Of a stretch of 14,132 bases of DNA, positions 1-6,269 are shown one piece after another (position 1 is the stretch's first letter; every line of letters begins with the position of its first letter). A program made the position numbers and the translations under genes. The stretch lies in contig CALJIC010000172.1 of assembly GCA_937974195.1 (NCBI GenBank), positions 1-14,132 of the forward strand, written 5' to 3'. The DNA comes from an uncultured Roseiflexaceae bacterium (lineage in GTDB: Bacteria > Chloroflexota > Chloroflexia > Chloroflexales > Roseiflexaceae). The notes below the pieces were generated by a model. The model worked only from the letters and a program-made list of their open reading frames with translations. It was not told where the DNA came from and searched no databases.

Positions 1-28
1 GGCGAAGGCCCTCCACACCTCCCCGTAA
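1..28. repeat. Partial copy of an interspersed intergenic repeat
   Basis: Positions 3-24 are identical over 22 bases to positions 4516-4537, part of the hairpin-rich repeat between the sigma factor gene and the third YCII gene. Here the copy is cut by the window edge. Both copies lie outside genes. The pairing is seen directly; that this is a dispersed REP- or MITE-like family is inference. Confidence 0.6.
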
Positions 29-32
29 GAAG

Positions 33-70
33 GCGGCGGCACGCGGAGCCGTGCGCTCACGTGCCGCCGC
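33..70 (-). terminator. GC-rich hairpin just after the transglutaminase gene
   Basis: Positions 33-43 pair perfectly with 60-70 (11 bp), leaving a 16-base loop. The hairpin begins four bases past the stop codon of the transglutaminase-like gene. On the minus strand it is followed only by a mixed C/T stretch, not a clear T-run, so it may be a weak terminator or an mRNA 3'-end stabiliser. Confidence 0.45.
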
Positions 71-73
71 GGC

Positions 74-967
74 TCAGATCGTCTCCGGCTGGTTCCGTAT
101 CGCGTTGAAGATCGTCGCCGGCACGCGCAGGCGCTCGTCGCCCTGGTACAGGGCGCACAGCTCGTCGAACGAGGCGTCGGGCGCGCGGGTGAGCGCGGCG
201 ATGTGGTCGAAGAACGCGAGCTGCTCCTCCGGCATCGGCTCGTCGGGGCCGGGCATGGCGCCCCACACGTCCCACGGGAGCATCTCCACCTTGTTGAGCG
301 CCGCCGCGTCGCGCAGCAGGTTCCCGGCGATGAACCACAGGCCGCTGAGCTTGAGGAGGCTCAGCCCGAACGCCGCCGGGTCGGCCTCGCCGGCGCGGCA
401 GCGCGCCCACGCGTCGCCCGCGATCAGGAAGCGGTCGTGCGGCACGTCGAGCACGTCGAAGTCGATCCTGAGCAGCCTGCGCTGCACGTCGTCGATCTGC
501 GCGTCGACGCGCACCCAGCGGCCCTCCGCCTCGCTCCAGTACTCGGCCACCCAGTGGTCCTCGAAGAAGCCGGGGACGAAGTAGCCGCCGAAGCCGCACC
601 GGGCGCGGGCGGGGATGCCCTGCGCGCGCAGCATGGCGACGAAGAGCACGCTGAAGTTGCGGCAGGTGCCGACCAGGCGCTCCTCGACCGGCAGGCCGGC
701 CTGCGGCTGCGCGCCGCGGGCGCGGAGGCGCTCCAGCATCTCCTCCGCCGGGCGGATCTGCGACTCGGCCCGCTGCTCGGCGGAGAGGGTGATGCCGTAG
801 GCCGGGGCCGCGAGGTGCTCGTGCAGCAGCAGGCCCTGGATGATACGCGCGCACGCCCCTGCCTCGCGCGGCAGCGGGCCGAGCAGGTCCGCGTGGCCGT
901 CGGCCGATGTCATACGCCCCGGGCGGGCGTAGTAGTCAAGAACGTCGTGTGCAGTGGTCGTCTGCAT
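74..967 (-). CDS. Transglutaminase-like (papain-fold) domain protein
   Basis: The 297-residue protein carries a transglutaminase-like core. Cys102 lies in GTCRNFSVLF, His138 in EDHWVAEYW and Asp155 in WVRVDAQID, which is the Cys-His-Asp triad order of the family. The segment between (GIPARARCGFGGYF) is the usual strand region before the histidine. There is no signal peptide or membrane segment, so it should be cytoplasmic. Many bacterial members are proteases or peptidases rather than cross-linkers, and the substrate cannot be read from sequence. The start at 967 follows AAGGAGAGAGCC, a good ribosome site. It begins 42 bases after the stop of the YCII gene at 1010-1393, so the two are probably one operon under the ECF42-like promoter at 1436-1462. 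Confidence 0.85.
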   Translation of the reverse strand: MQTTTAHDVLDYYARPGRMTSADGHADLLGPLPREAGACARIIQGLLLHEHLAAPAYGITLSAEQRAESQIRPAEEMLERLRARGAQPQAGLPVEERLVGTCRNFSVLFVAMLRAQGIPARARCGFGGYFVPGFFEDHWVAEYWSEAEGRWVRVDAQIDDVQRRLLRIDFDVLDVPHDRFLIAGDAWARCRAGEADPAAFGLSLLKLSGLWFIAGNLLRDAAALNKVEMLPWDVWGAMPGPDEPMPEEQLAFFDHIAALTRAPDASFDELCALYQGDERLRVPATIFNAIRNQPETI

Positions 968-1009
968 GGCTCTCTCCTTACCGTGTGCCGGCGCGGCTCG
1001 CCCTTTGGC

Positions 1010-1393
1010 TCACTGCGCGCAGGGGCGGGCTGGCGGCTCCCGCTGTTCGAGCGCCAGGATCGGCCGCACCTCGATGCACCCCAGCCGCGCCAGCGGGATT
1101 CCGGCGGCCAGCCGGATGGCCTCGTTCAGATCGCGGGCGTCGATCAGGTAGAAGGCGCTGAGCTGCTCGCGCGCCTCGGCGAGCGGGCCCTCGGCGACCG
1201 AGAGCCTGCCGTGCCGGACCCGGATGGTCGCGCCGGTCTGGCGGGGCTGCAGCGGCGCGGAGGCGACGTAGTGCCCGCGCCGCCGCAGCTCCTCGCAGTG
1301 CTCGAGCAGCTCGGCCACGAGTGCATCGCGCTCGCTCGCGGACAGCTCGCCCAGCTTCGCTTCCTCGTGGTAGACCAGGCACAGGTACTTCAT
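1010..1393 (-). CDS. YCII-related (DGPF family) protein, copy 1
   Basis: This 127-residue protein has the ferredoxin-like YCII fold. It opens with MKYLCLVYHEE, has the conserved SAPLQP turn near residues 45-50, and ends with the strand CIEVRPIL near 106-113. The signature DGPF reads EGPL here (residues 68-71), a conservative but real departure from the family. DGPF proteins are the standard genomic partners of ECF42 sigma factors; their biochemical role is unknown. I start at 1393 rather than the upstream in-frame codon at 1429 because GGAGGAGGCG stands directly before this ATG and the family begins here. It is the first gene after the ECF42-like promoter at 1436-1462 and precedes the transglutaminase-like gene. 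Confidence 0.88.
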   Translation of the reverse strand: MKYLCLVYHEEAKLGELSASERDALVAELLEHCEELRRRGHYVASAPLQPRQTGATIRVRHGRLSVAEGPLAEAREQLSAFYLIDARDLNEAIRLAAGIPLARLGCIEVRPILALEQREPPARPCAQ

Positions 1394-1435
1394 CGCCTCC
1401 TCCAAGATCGCGGTGGCTAGCTGGTTCACCAGATA

Positions 1436-1462
1436 GTCGTCGGGCGGGGCCCGAAATCAACA
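1436..1462 (-). promoter_or_regulatory. ECF42-type promoter upstream of YCII copy 1
   Basis: Read on the minus strand, TGTTGA (1462-1457) is followed by a 17-base spacer and CGAC (1439-1436), which continues as CGACTATCTG. The same layout, with TGTCGA, occurs at 4714-4688. From memory of the ECF42 literature, the reported target motif is TGTCGA near -35 and CGA(T)C near -10, so this is a one-mismatch match at matching spacing. The -10 element lies about 42 bases before the YCII start codon. Confidence 0.65.
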
Positions 1463-1561
1463 GCGGCACGGCGCCGTCGGGCGGCTCACGTGTGGAGCGT
1501 GCGCAGGGGAGGCGAGGCTAGGCGCGGGTGGCAGGCGCAGAGACCTGCCGCAGGCGTGTCT

Positions 1562-1921
1562 CTATGCCTGCCCCGGCAGGCCGGACAGCTCGATGACCGG
1601 CCGGATCTCGATCGTGCCGCGCTTGGCCATGGGGAGCCGCTCGGCGATGGCGATCGCCTGGTCCAGATTGTCGGCGTTGATCATGAAGAAGCCGCCGAGC
1701 TGCTCGCGCGTCTCCGCGAACGGGCCGTCGGTCACCAGCCGCTTGCCCTGGCGCACCCGCACGCTGGTCGCCGCGGGCGTCGGGTGCAGCGGGGCGGCGC
1801 TGACGTACTGCCCGGCCGCGTTGAGCTCGTGCGCGAGCTGCACGGACTCCGCGTAGCACTGCTCGCGCTCGGCCTCGCTGAGCGCCTGCTCGTCCAGGTA
1901 GATCAGCAACATGTAGCGCAC
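1562..1921 (-). CDS. YCII-related (DGPF family) protein, copy 2
   Basis: The 119-residue protein is a compact YCII domain. It has MRYMLLIYLDE at the start, SAAPLHPT near 41-48, the exact signature DGPF at residues 65-68 followed by AETREQLGGFFMI, and a final IEIRPVIEL strand. The predicted start is GTG at 1921, eight bases after AAGGAG. The next possible ATG is three codons in and would remove part of the first strand. It lies 128 bases downstream of the MoaD-like gene, so it may be the last gene of that operon or have its own promoter. I see no clear ECF42 motif directly upstream. Function is unknown beyond the family's association with ECF42. Confidence 0.87.
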   Translation of the reverse strand: MRYMLLIYLDEQALSEAEREQCYAESVQLAHELNAAGQYVSAAPLHPTPAATSVRVRQGKRLVTDGPFAETREQLGGFFMINADNLDQAIAIAERLPMAKRGTIEIRPVIELSGLPGQA

Positions 1922-2049
1922 GTGGTTCTCTCCTTCATGCTTATGCGGTCGTACTGTCGGGTCCGCCGGCCACCGCCAGGCGCAGTGTGCGGCCGTTCGA
2001 AGGCGGCGGCCGGCGGCCGGACCCAGATACTCGTCCCTTCAGCGCAGTG

Positions 2050-2346
2050 CTACCCGCCGGCGATCGCCCCGACGATCATGAACGGCTCGCTGCCATTGGC
2101 GACCGCCTCCGGCAGCGGGGCGTCCGGCGACTCGTGGGACAGGTCCTGCTCGCAGGCGAAGAAGCGCACGAACGGCCGGCGCTCCCGCGTCACGTGGTCG
2201 CGGATCGTCCCGCGCAGCATCGGGTACTTGGCCTCGAGCGCGTCGAGGATTGTACGCTGCGTGACCGGCCCCTCGACCTGCAGCTCCACTTCGCCGCTCA
2301 CGCGCGCCAGCGTCCGCAGGTGGGCCGGGAGATAGACTCGGATCAT
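2050..2346 (-). CDS. MoaD/ThiS-like ubiquitin-fold protein ending in Gly-Gly
   Basis: The 98-residue protein begins MIRVYLPAHLRTLA and ends IVGAIAGG. A beta-grasp length with a terminal Gly-Gly is the hallmark of MoaD/ThiS sulfur carriers, whose C-terminus is adenylated and then thiocarboxylated by a MoeB/ThiF-type E1 enzyme. No E1, molybdopterin or thiazole gene is nearby, so a molybdopterin or thiamine role is not supported. Its ATG overlaps the stop of the propeller gene as ATGA (2343-2346), so translation is coupled and the two products are probably made in fixed ratio. This pairing is, to my knowledge, recurrent in Actinomycetota and Chloroflexota genomes. It may be a carrier for an unknown sulfur transfer or protein-conjugation step; that is inference. 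Confidence 0.82.
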   Translation of the reverse strand: MIRVYLPAHLRTLARVSGEVELQVEGPVTQRTILDALEAKYPMLRGTIRDHVTRERRPFVRFFACEQDLSHESPDAPLPEAVANGSEPFMIVGAIAGG

Positions 2347-3458
2347 GGCAGCGTCTGGACTTCCACCGAGAGGACGGCCGGGAGGTCGCGCACGATCGCG
2401 CGCCACGTGTCGCCGCCGTCGGTCGAGGCATACACCTGCCCGCCGGTGGTGCCGAAGTAGATGCCGGACGAGTCGAGCTGGTCCACCGCCATCGCGTCGC
2501 GCAGCACGTTCACGTAGCAGTCGCGCTGCGGCAGGCCGTTCGTCAGCGCCTCCCACTCGTTGCCGCCCGTGCGGCTGCGGTACACGCGCAGCTTCCCCTC
2601 CGGCGGGAAGTGCTCGGAGTCGCTCTTGATCGGCACGACGTAGACCGTGTCCGGCTCGTGCGCGTGGACGGCGATCGGGAACCCGAAGTCGGACGGCAGG
2701 TTCCCGCTGACCTCGTACCACGAGTCGCCGGCGTCATCGCTGCGCATCACGTCCCAGTGCTTCTGCATGAACAGCACGTTCGGGCGCGCCGGGTGCAGGG
2801 CGATACGGTGGACGCAGTGGCCGACCTCGGCCTCCGGGTTGGGCATGAAGTCCGAGCGCAGGCCGCGGTTGATCGGCCGCCAGGTCTCGCCGCCGTCGTC
2901 GGTGCGGAAGGCGCCGGCGGCGGAGATGGCGATGAACATGCGCTTCGGGTTGCCCGGGTCCTGCAGGATCGTGTGCAGGCACATGCCGCCCGCGCCCGGC
3001 TGCCACGACGGGCCGGTGTCGTGCTTGCGCAGCCCGGAGAGCTCCTGCCAGGTCTTGCCGCCGTCGGTGCTGCGGAACAGGGCCGCGTCCTCCACCCCGG
3101 CGTAGACCGTCTCCGCGTCGGTGAGCGACGGCTCGATGTGCCAGACGCGGGTGAACTCCCAGGGGTGCTGGGTGCCATCGTACCACTGGTGGGTGCCGGG
3201 GACGCCGTCGTACACGAACTCGTTCCCCACCGGCTCCCAGGTCCTGCCGCCGTCGTCGGAGCGCTGGATCACCTGCCCGAACCAGCCGCCCGACTGCGAC
3301 GCGTACAGCCGGTCGGGGTTGACGGACGAGCCGTTGATGTGGAAGACCTCCCAGCCCGCGAAGTGCGGCCCGCTGATCTCCCAGCGCTCGCGCTTGCCGT
3401 CCGCCGTCAGGATGAACGCGCCCTTGCGCGTGCCCACCAGAACCCGTACGCTGGTCAT
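2343..3458 (-). CDS. BNR/Asp-box beta-propeller protein (sialidase/sortilin-like fold)
   Basis: The 371-residue protein contains six evenly spaced Asp-boxes: SDDGGRTW (67-74), STDGGKTW (130-137), TDDGGETW (186-193), SDDAGDSW (240-247), SRTGGNEW (295-302) and STDGGDTW (345-352). Such repeats form beta-propellers in sialidases and Vps10/sortilin proteins. Annotation as glycosyl hydrolase is common, but I see no sialidase arginine triad that I can defend, so enzyme activity is unproven. There is no signal peptide, so it is probably cytoplasmic, unlike most sialidases. The start at 3458 follows AAAGGAGCAGCAC. It begins 26 bases after the YdeI-like gene and overlaps the MoaD-like gene by four bases, which places it in the operon headed by YCII copy 3. 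Confidence 0.85.
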   Translation of the reverse strand: MTSVRVLVGTRKGAFILTADGKRERWEISGPHFAGWEVFHINGSSVNPDRLYASQSGGWFGQVIQRSDDGGRTWEPVGNEFVYDGVPGTHQWYDGTQHPWEFTRVWHIEPSLTDAETVYAGVEDAALFRSTDGGKTWQELSGLRKHDTGPSWQPGAGGMCLHTILQDPGNPKRMFIAISAAGAFRTDDGGETWRPINRGLRSDFMPNPEAEVGHCVHRIALHPARPNVLFMQKHWDVMRSDDAGDSWYEVSGNLPSDFGFPIAVHAHEPDTVYVVPIKSDSEHFPPEGKLRVYRSRTGGNEWEALTNGLPQRDCYVNVLRDAMAVDQLDSSGIYFGTTGGQVYASTDGGDTWRAIVRDLPAVLSVEVQTLP

Positions 3459-3484
3459 GTGCTGCTCCTTTGCGATAGTCGGTG

Positions 3485-3934
3485 TCAGGAGGCGCTGAGC
3501 TTCGCGACGATCCCGGCGATCCGCCGCTGGCGCGTCTCCGGCGCCTTGGCGCTCTCCACCTGGCGCACGTACTCCTTCCGCATGGTGTGCGACAGCGCGT
3601 CGAACGCCTCGGCTGCGCCGGGCTGCTCCGCCAGCGCCGCCGCCAGGTCGCCGGGGACCTCGACGGTGCGCGGCTCAGTGTCCAGCTCGAGCGTGACCTC
3701 CACCTGGTCGCCCGCCTTGGCGCCGGCCGCCCCGCGGTGCTCGGCCGCCAGGGGCAGCATGAACACATCGCCGTAGGCGGCGACGGTGCTGCGGTAGGCG
3801 TAGCCGTTCAGCCGCACGACGACCTTCGGCCGCTTGCCGCTGCCGAGCGCGGTGACCGCCTCGGCCGGCACCGGTATGCCGGTCGCGTTCTTTCCATCCG
3901 CCTGCACGATCGCGGTGACAAAGGTTACGGCCAT
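3485..3934 (-). CDS. YdeI/OmdA-like protein with DUF1905 domain
   Basis: The 149-residue protein has two parts. Residues about 1-85 match the DUF1905 small beta-barrel (GIPVPAEAVTALG, then KRPKVVVRLNG, then GDQVEVTLELD). Residues about 91-149 form the helical YdeI/OmpD-associated tail (VEVPGDLAAAL, and RKEYVRQVESAKAPETRQRRI). The YdeI name comes from E. coli work on resistance to antimicrobial peptides; whether that applies here is unknown. There is no signal peptide. The start at 3934 follows GGAGGGCCCA. It lies 14 bases after the stop of YCII copy 3, so the two are certainly close enough to be co-transcribed. Related proteins often occur beside YCII, DinB and DUF1801 genes. Confidence 0.83.
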   Translation of the reverse strand: MAVTFVTAIVQADGKNATGIPVPAEAVTALGSGKRPKVVVRLNGYAYRSTVAAYGDVFMLPLAAEHRGAAGAKAGDQVEVTLELDTEPRTVEVPGDLAAALAEQPGAAEAFDALSHTMRKEYVRQVESAKAPETRQRRIAGIVAKLSAS

Positions 3935-3948
3935 TGGGCCCTCCGCGG

Positions 3949-4368
3949 CTACTGCCCCAGCTGGGCGCGCAGGCGCTCTTCCTGCTCGCGGAGCTCGGGC
4001 GTGAACTCGGCGCCGAAGTCATCCGCCTCGAACACCGGCCGGATCTCGATCTCGGACTCGCTCAACATCGGGTTCGGGCAGCGCTTGACCCACTCGATCG
4101 CCTCCTCGAGCGAGGCGCACTGGAACAGCCAGTAGCCGGCGATCAGCTCCTTGGCCTCGGCGAACGGCCCGTCGATCACCGTGCGCTTCTCGCCGGAGAA
4201 CCTGACGCGCGCGCCCTTCGAGCTGGGGTGGAGCCCTTCGCCCGCGATCATCACGCCGGCCTTCACCAGCTCCTCGTTGTACCTGCCCATCGCCGCGAGC
4301 ATCTCCTCGCTCGGCATCACGCCCGCCTCGCTGTCCTCGGTGGCCCTGACCATGACCATGAATCGCAT
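3949..4368 (-). CDS. YCII-related (DGPF family) protein, copy 3
   Basis: The 139-residue protein begins MRFMVMVRATEDSEAG, has EGLHPSSKGARV near residues 44-56, the exact DGPF at 66-69 with AEAKELIAGYWLF, and IEIRPVFE near 108-115. A charged C-terminal tail (PELREQEERLRAQ) follows, making it longer than copies 1 and 2. I choose 4368 because GGGAGGAAGCAC precedes it and the family starts here. The longer open frame back to 4599 runs through the intergenic repeat and is not credible. It heads the operon YCII, YdeI-like, propeller, MoaD-like. The nearest recognisable promoter is the ECF42-type site at 4688-4714, leaving an unusually long leader. Confidence 0.9.
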   Translation of the reverse strand: MRFMVMVRATEDSEAGVMPSEEMLAAMGRYNEELVKAGVMIAGEGLHPSSKGARVRFSGEKRTVIDGPFAEAKELIAGYWLFQCASLEEAIEWVKRCPNPMLSESEIEIRPVFEADDFGAEFTPELREQEERLRAQLGQ

Positions 4369-4410
4369 GTGCTTCCTCCCTGTGTTTGGCCTTACTGCCG
4401 CCGCATCCTC

Positions 4411-4540
4411 TGGAGGGGTGCGGGGAGGCTCGCTGCCCCGCCTTCCTCTTTTCTTTCCGCCGCTCTGCGGCGACATTGTCGCCGCAGAGCGGCGGAAAAA
4501 GTGTCCGTGGAGGGCCGAAGGCCCTCCACACCTCCCCCTT
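4411..4540. repeat. Multi-hairpin intergenic repeat (REP/MITE-like)
   Basis: Three hairpins lie in series. The left one pairs 4420-4425 with 4436-4441. The centre is a perfect 21-bp palindrome, 4454-4474 with 4478-4498, and a three-base loop. The right one pairs 4507-4516 with 4520-4529 (10 bp, loop GAA). The outer G-rich and C-rich ends are roughly inverted copies of each other. Part of the right end recurs at window positions 3-24. No transposase is encoded, so this is at most a non-autonomous element. It lies in the leader of YCII copy 3. Confidence 0.7.
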
Positions 4541-4687
4541 AGGAGGCCGGTTGGCAACGTCTCCCCAGAAACTCGCTCCCGCGGGAGGCGCCGCAGCACC
4601 GTACCGCGTAAGACCTGTTCCTGAGGTGTGCCGGGCCGGCGCTCACGGGCGCTACCGGCGCCCCGCCGGTGCGGCTGGCATCAGATA

Positions 4688-4714
4688 GTCGTTCGGCGCG
4701 GCGGCAGATCGACA
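4688..4714 (-). promoter_or_regulatory. ECF42-type promoter for the YCII copy 3 operon
   Basis: On the minus strand, TGTCGA (4714-4709) is followed by exactly 17 bases and then CGAC (4691-4688), continuing CGACTATCTG. This matches the ECF42 motif as I recall it (TGTCGA at -35, CGA(T)C at -10) and matches the site before YCII copy 1 in both elements, the spacing and the six bases after the -10. The next gene in its direction is YCII copy 3, whose ATG is about 320 bases away, beyond the hairpin repeat. Confidence 0.68.
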
Positions 4715-4730
4715 GCCGAGTGCGGTGATT

Positions 4731-4772
4731 GTAGGTCGCAGATCGCAGATCGTAGATTGCAGATCGCTGATC
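4731..4772. repeat. Degenerate heptanucleotide tandem repeat (six units)
   Basis: Six consecutive seven-base units read GTAGGTC, GCAGATC, GCAGATC, GTAGATT, GCAGATC and GCTGATC. The array sits between the end of the sigma factor gene and the ECF42-type promoter, with its edge 17 bases upstream of the -35 element. It could be a neutral short repeat or a binding array; the sequence alone does not say which. Confidence 0.7.
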
Positions 4773-4863
4773 GTCGGGCGGGGATGCTGGATGACGAGAT
4801 GCGAAGTACGGGCGACGCAGTACGAGCGAGATACGGCCAGCCAACCTGTATGCGGCGCGCTGG

Positions 4864-6120
4864 CTACGGCCCCAGCTCGGCCAGCCGCCGCTCCAGAAAG
4901 CGCCGCTCGGGGCCCTGCTGCGCGAGCTCGAGCGCGCGCCGGTAGGAGGCGCGGGCGTCCTCAGTTCGGCCCAGGCGCCGGCACAGATCCGCCCGCGCCG
5001 CGTGCGCCAGGTGGTAGCTGGCCAGCTCGCCGCGCGCCAGGATGCCGTCGATCAGCTCCAGCCCCGCCGCCGGCCCGTCGCGCATGGCCACCGCGACCGC
5101 GCGGTTCAGCTCGACCACCGGCGAGGGGACCATCTGCGCCAGCGCGTCGTAGAGCGCCACGATCCGCGCCCAGTCGGTCGCGGCGACGCTGGGCGCCTGC
5201 GCGTGCGCCGCCGCGATCGCCGCCTGCAGCGTGTACGGCCCGTAGCTCCCGGTCGCCAGCGCGCGCTCCACCAGCGCCAGCCCTTCGGCGATCAGCGCGC
5301 GGTCCCAGAGCGAGCGGTCCTGGTCCTCAAGCAGCACTAGCTCGCCGTCGGCGGTGGTGCGCGCCGTGCGGCGCGACTCGTGGAGCAGCATCAGTGCCAG
5401 TAGGCCCATCACCTCCGGCTCCGGCAGCAGCGCGAGCAGCAGCCTCCCGAGGCGGATCGCCTCGCCCGAGAGGTCCGGGCGCGTCAGGGAGGCGCCGGAC
5501 GAGGCGGCGTACCCCTCGTTGAAGACCAGGTAGATCACCTGGAGCACGGCGTCCAGGCGCTCGGGCAGGTCGGCACGCGACGGCACCTGGTAGGGGATGC
5601 GCGCATCGCGGATCTTGGCCTTGGCGCGCACGATCCGCTGCGCCAGCGTGGAGGGCGGGACGAGGAAGGCGCGCGCGATCTCCTCGGTCGTGAGCCCGCA
5701 GATCTCGCGCAGCGTGAGCGCCACCCGCGCCTCGGGCGACAGGGCGGGGTGGCAGCAGGTGAAGATCAGCCGCAGCCGGTCGTCCTCGACGCCCTCCTCG
5801 TCCACCTCGGCGGCGTCCTGCGCGCTGTGGTCGAGCTGCTCGGCGAGCGCGGCCAGCGAGGCGTCGAACCGGGCGCGCCGGCGCAGCGTGTCGATGGCTT
5901 TGAAGCGGCCGGCCGAGACGAGCCAGGCGCGGGGGTTGGCGGGCACGCCGTCCTTCGGCCACTGCTCCAGCGCGGCCCGGAAGGCGTCGTGCAGCGCCTC
6001 CTCGGCCAGGTCGAAGTCGCCGAGCAGGCGGATCAGCGTAGCGAGCACGCGGCGCGACTCGGACCGGTAGACGGCGTCCAGCAGCTCGCGCGTCTGTTCG
6101 GCGGCGTGTTCGATCGACAT
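4864..6120 (-). CDS. ECF sigma factor, ECF42 type, with C-terminal TPR-like extension
   Basis: The 418-residue protein is about twice the length of an ordinary ECF sigma factor. Region 2 spans roughly residues 14-80 (LLGDFDLAEEALHDAF, then NPRAWLVSAGRFKAIDTLRR). Region 4 spans roughly 115-172 (CCHPALSPEARVALTLREI, then LTTEEIARAFLVPPSTLAQR). Next come the DUF6596 segment at about 187-287 (VIYLVFNEGYAASSG) and a helical TPR-like tail at about 330-415 (VELNRAVAVAM, LGRTEDARASYRRALELA). This architecture, together with adjacent DGPF genes and no anti-sigma gene, defines the ECF42 group, in which the C-terminal extension is thought to control activity. The start at 6120 follows AAAGGAGATCGA. The longer frame back to 6579 runs into rpiB and is rejected. 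It is read from the promoter at 6221-6249. Confidence 0.93.
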   Translation of the reverse strand: MSIEHAAEQTRELLDAVYRSESRRVLATLIRLLGDFDLAEEALHDAFRAALEQWPKDGVPANPRAWLVSAGRFKAIDTLRRRARFDASLAALAEQLDHSAQDAAEVDEEGVEDDRLRLIFTCCHPALSPEARVALTLREICGLTTEEIARAFLVPPSTLAQRIVRAKAKIRDARIPYQVPSRADLPERLDAVLQVIYLVFNEGYAASSGASLTRPDLSGEAIRLGRLLLALLPEPEVMGLLALMLLHESRRTARTTADGELVLLEDQDRSLWDRALIAEGLALVERALATGSYGPYTLQAAIAAAHAQAPSVAATDWARIVALYDALAQMVPSPVVELNRAVAVAMRDGPAAGLELIDGILARGELASYHLAHAARADLCRRLGRTEDARASYRRALELAQQGPERRFLERRLAELGP

Positions 6121-6220
6121 TCGATCTCCTTTGCAGGTGCCGCTGCTCGTGGAACGATGCCCGTCGGAGAGGTGTTGGGGCGCCGCCGATTCTTCGGCGC
6201 TCGCCGGTGCATCGCTGCCT

Positions 6221-6249
6221 AGCATAGCACAGTTGTTCGGGTTGTGCAA
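6221..6249 (-). promoter_or_regulatory. Sigma-70-type promoter of the ECF42 gene
   Basis: On the minus strand, TTGCAC (6249-6244) is separated by 17 bases from TATGCT (6226-6221), and TGC directly before the -10 gives an extended -10 element. The predicted leader is about 95 bases. No ECF42-type motif is seen in this gap, so the sequence suggests housekeeping transcription rather than autoregulation. Confidence 0.6.
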
Positions 6250-6269
6250 GGAGACATAAGCGCGCGAGG

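Noticed and set aside
203..1420. A 405-codon open frame on the plus strand, and other long plus-strand frames over the whole window
   Set aside because: They lie opposite well-supported minus-strand genes, have low-complexity Arg/Ala/Gly/Leu-rich products and no ribosome sites. Long antisense frames are expected in GC-rich DNA.
1922..2049. An ECF42-type promoter for YCII copy 2
   Set aside because: CGAC and CGAG words occur, but no TGTCGA-like element lies 17 bases upstream of any of them.
4454..4498. The 21-bp palindrome as an intrinsic terminator
   Set aside because: Neither strand has a T-run after the stem; the flanks are A-rich on the exit side in both directions.
4369..4599. N-terminal extension of YCII copy 3
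   Set aside because: It translates through the hairpin repeat, and the family start at 4368 has a good ribosome site.
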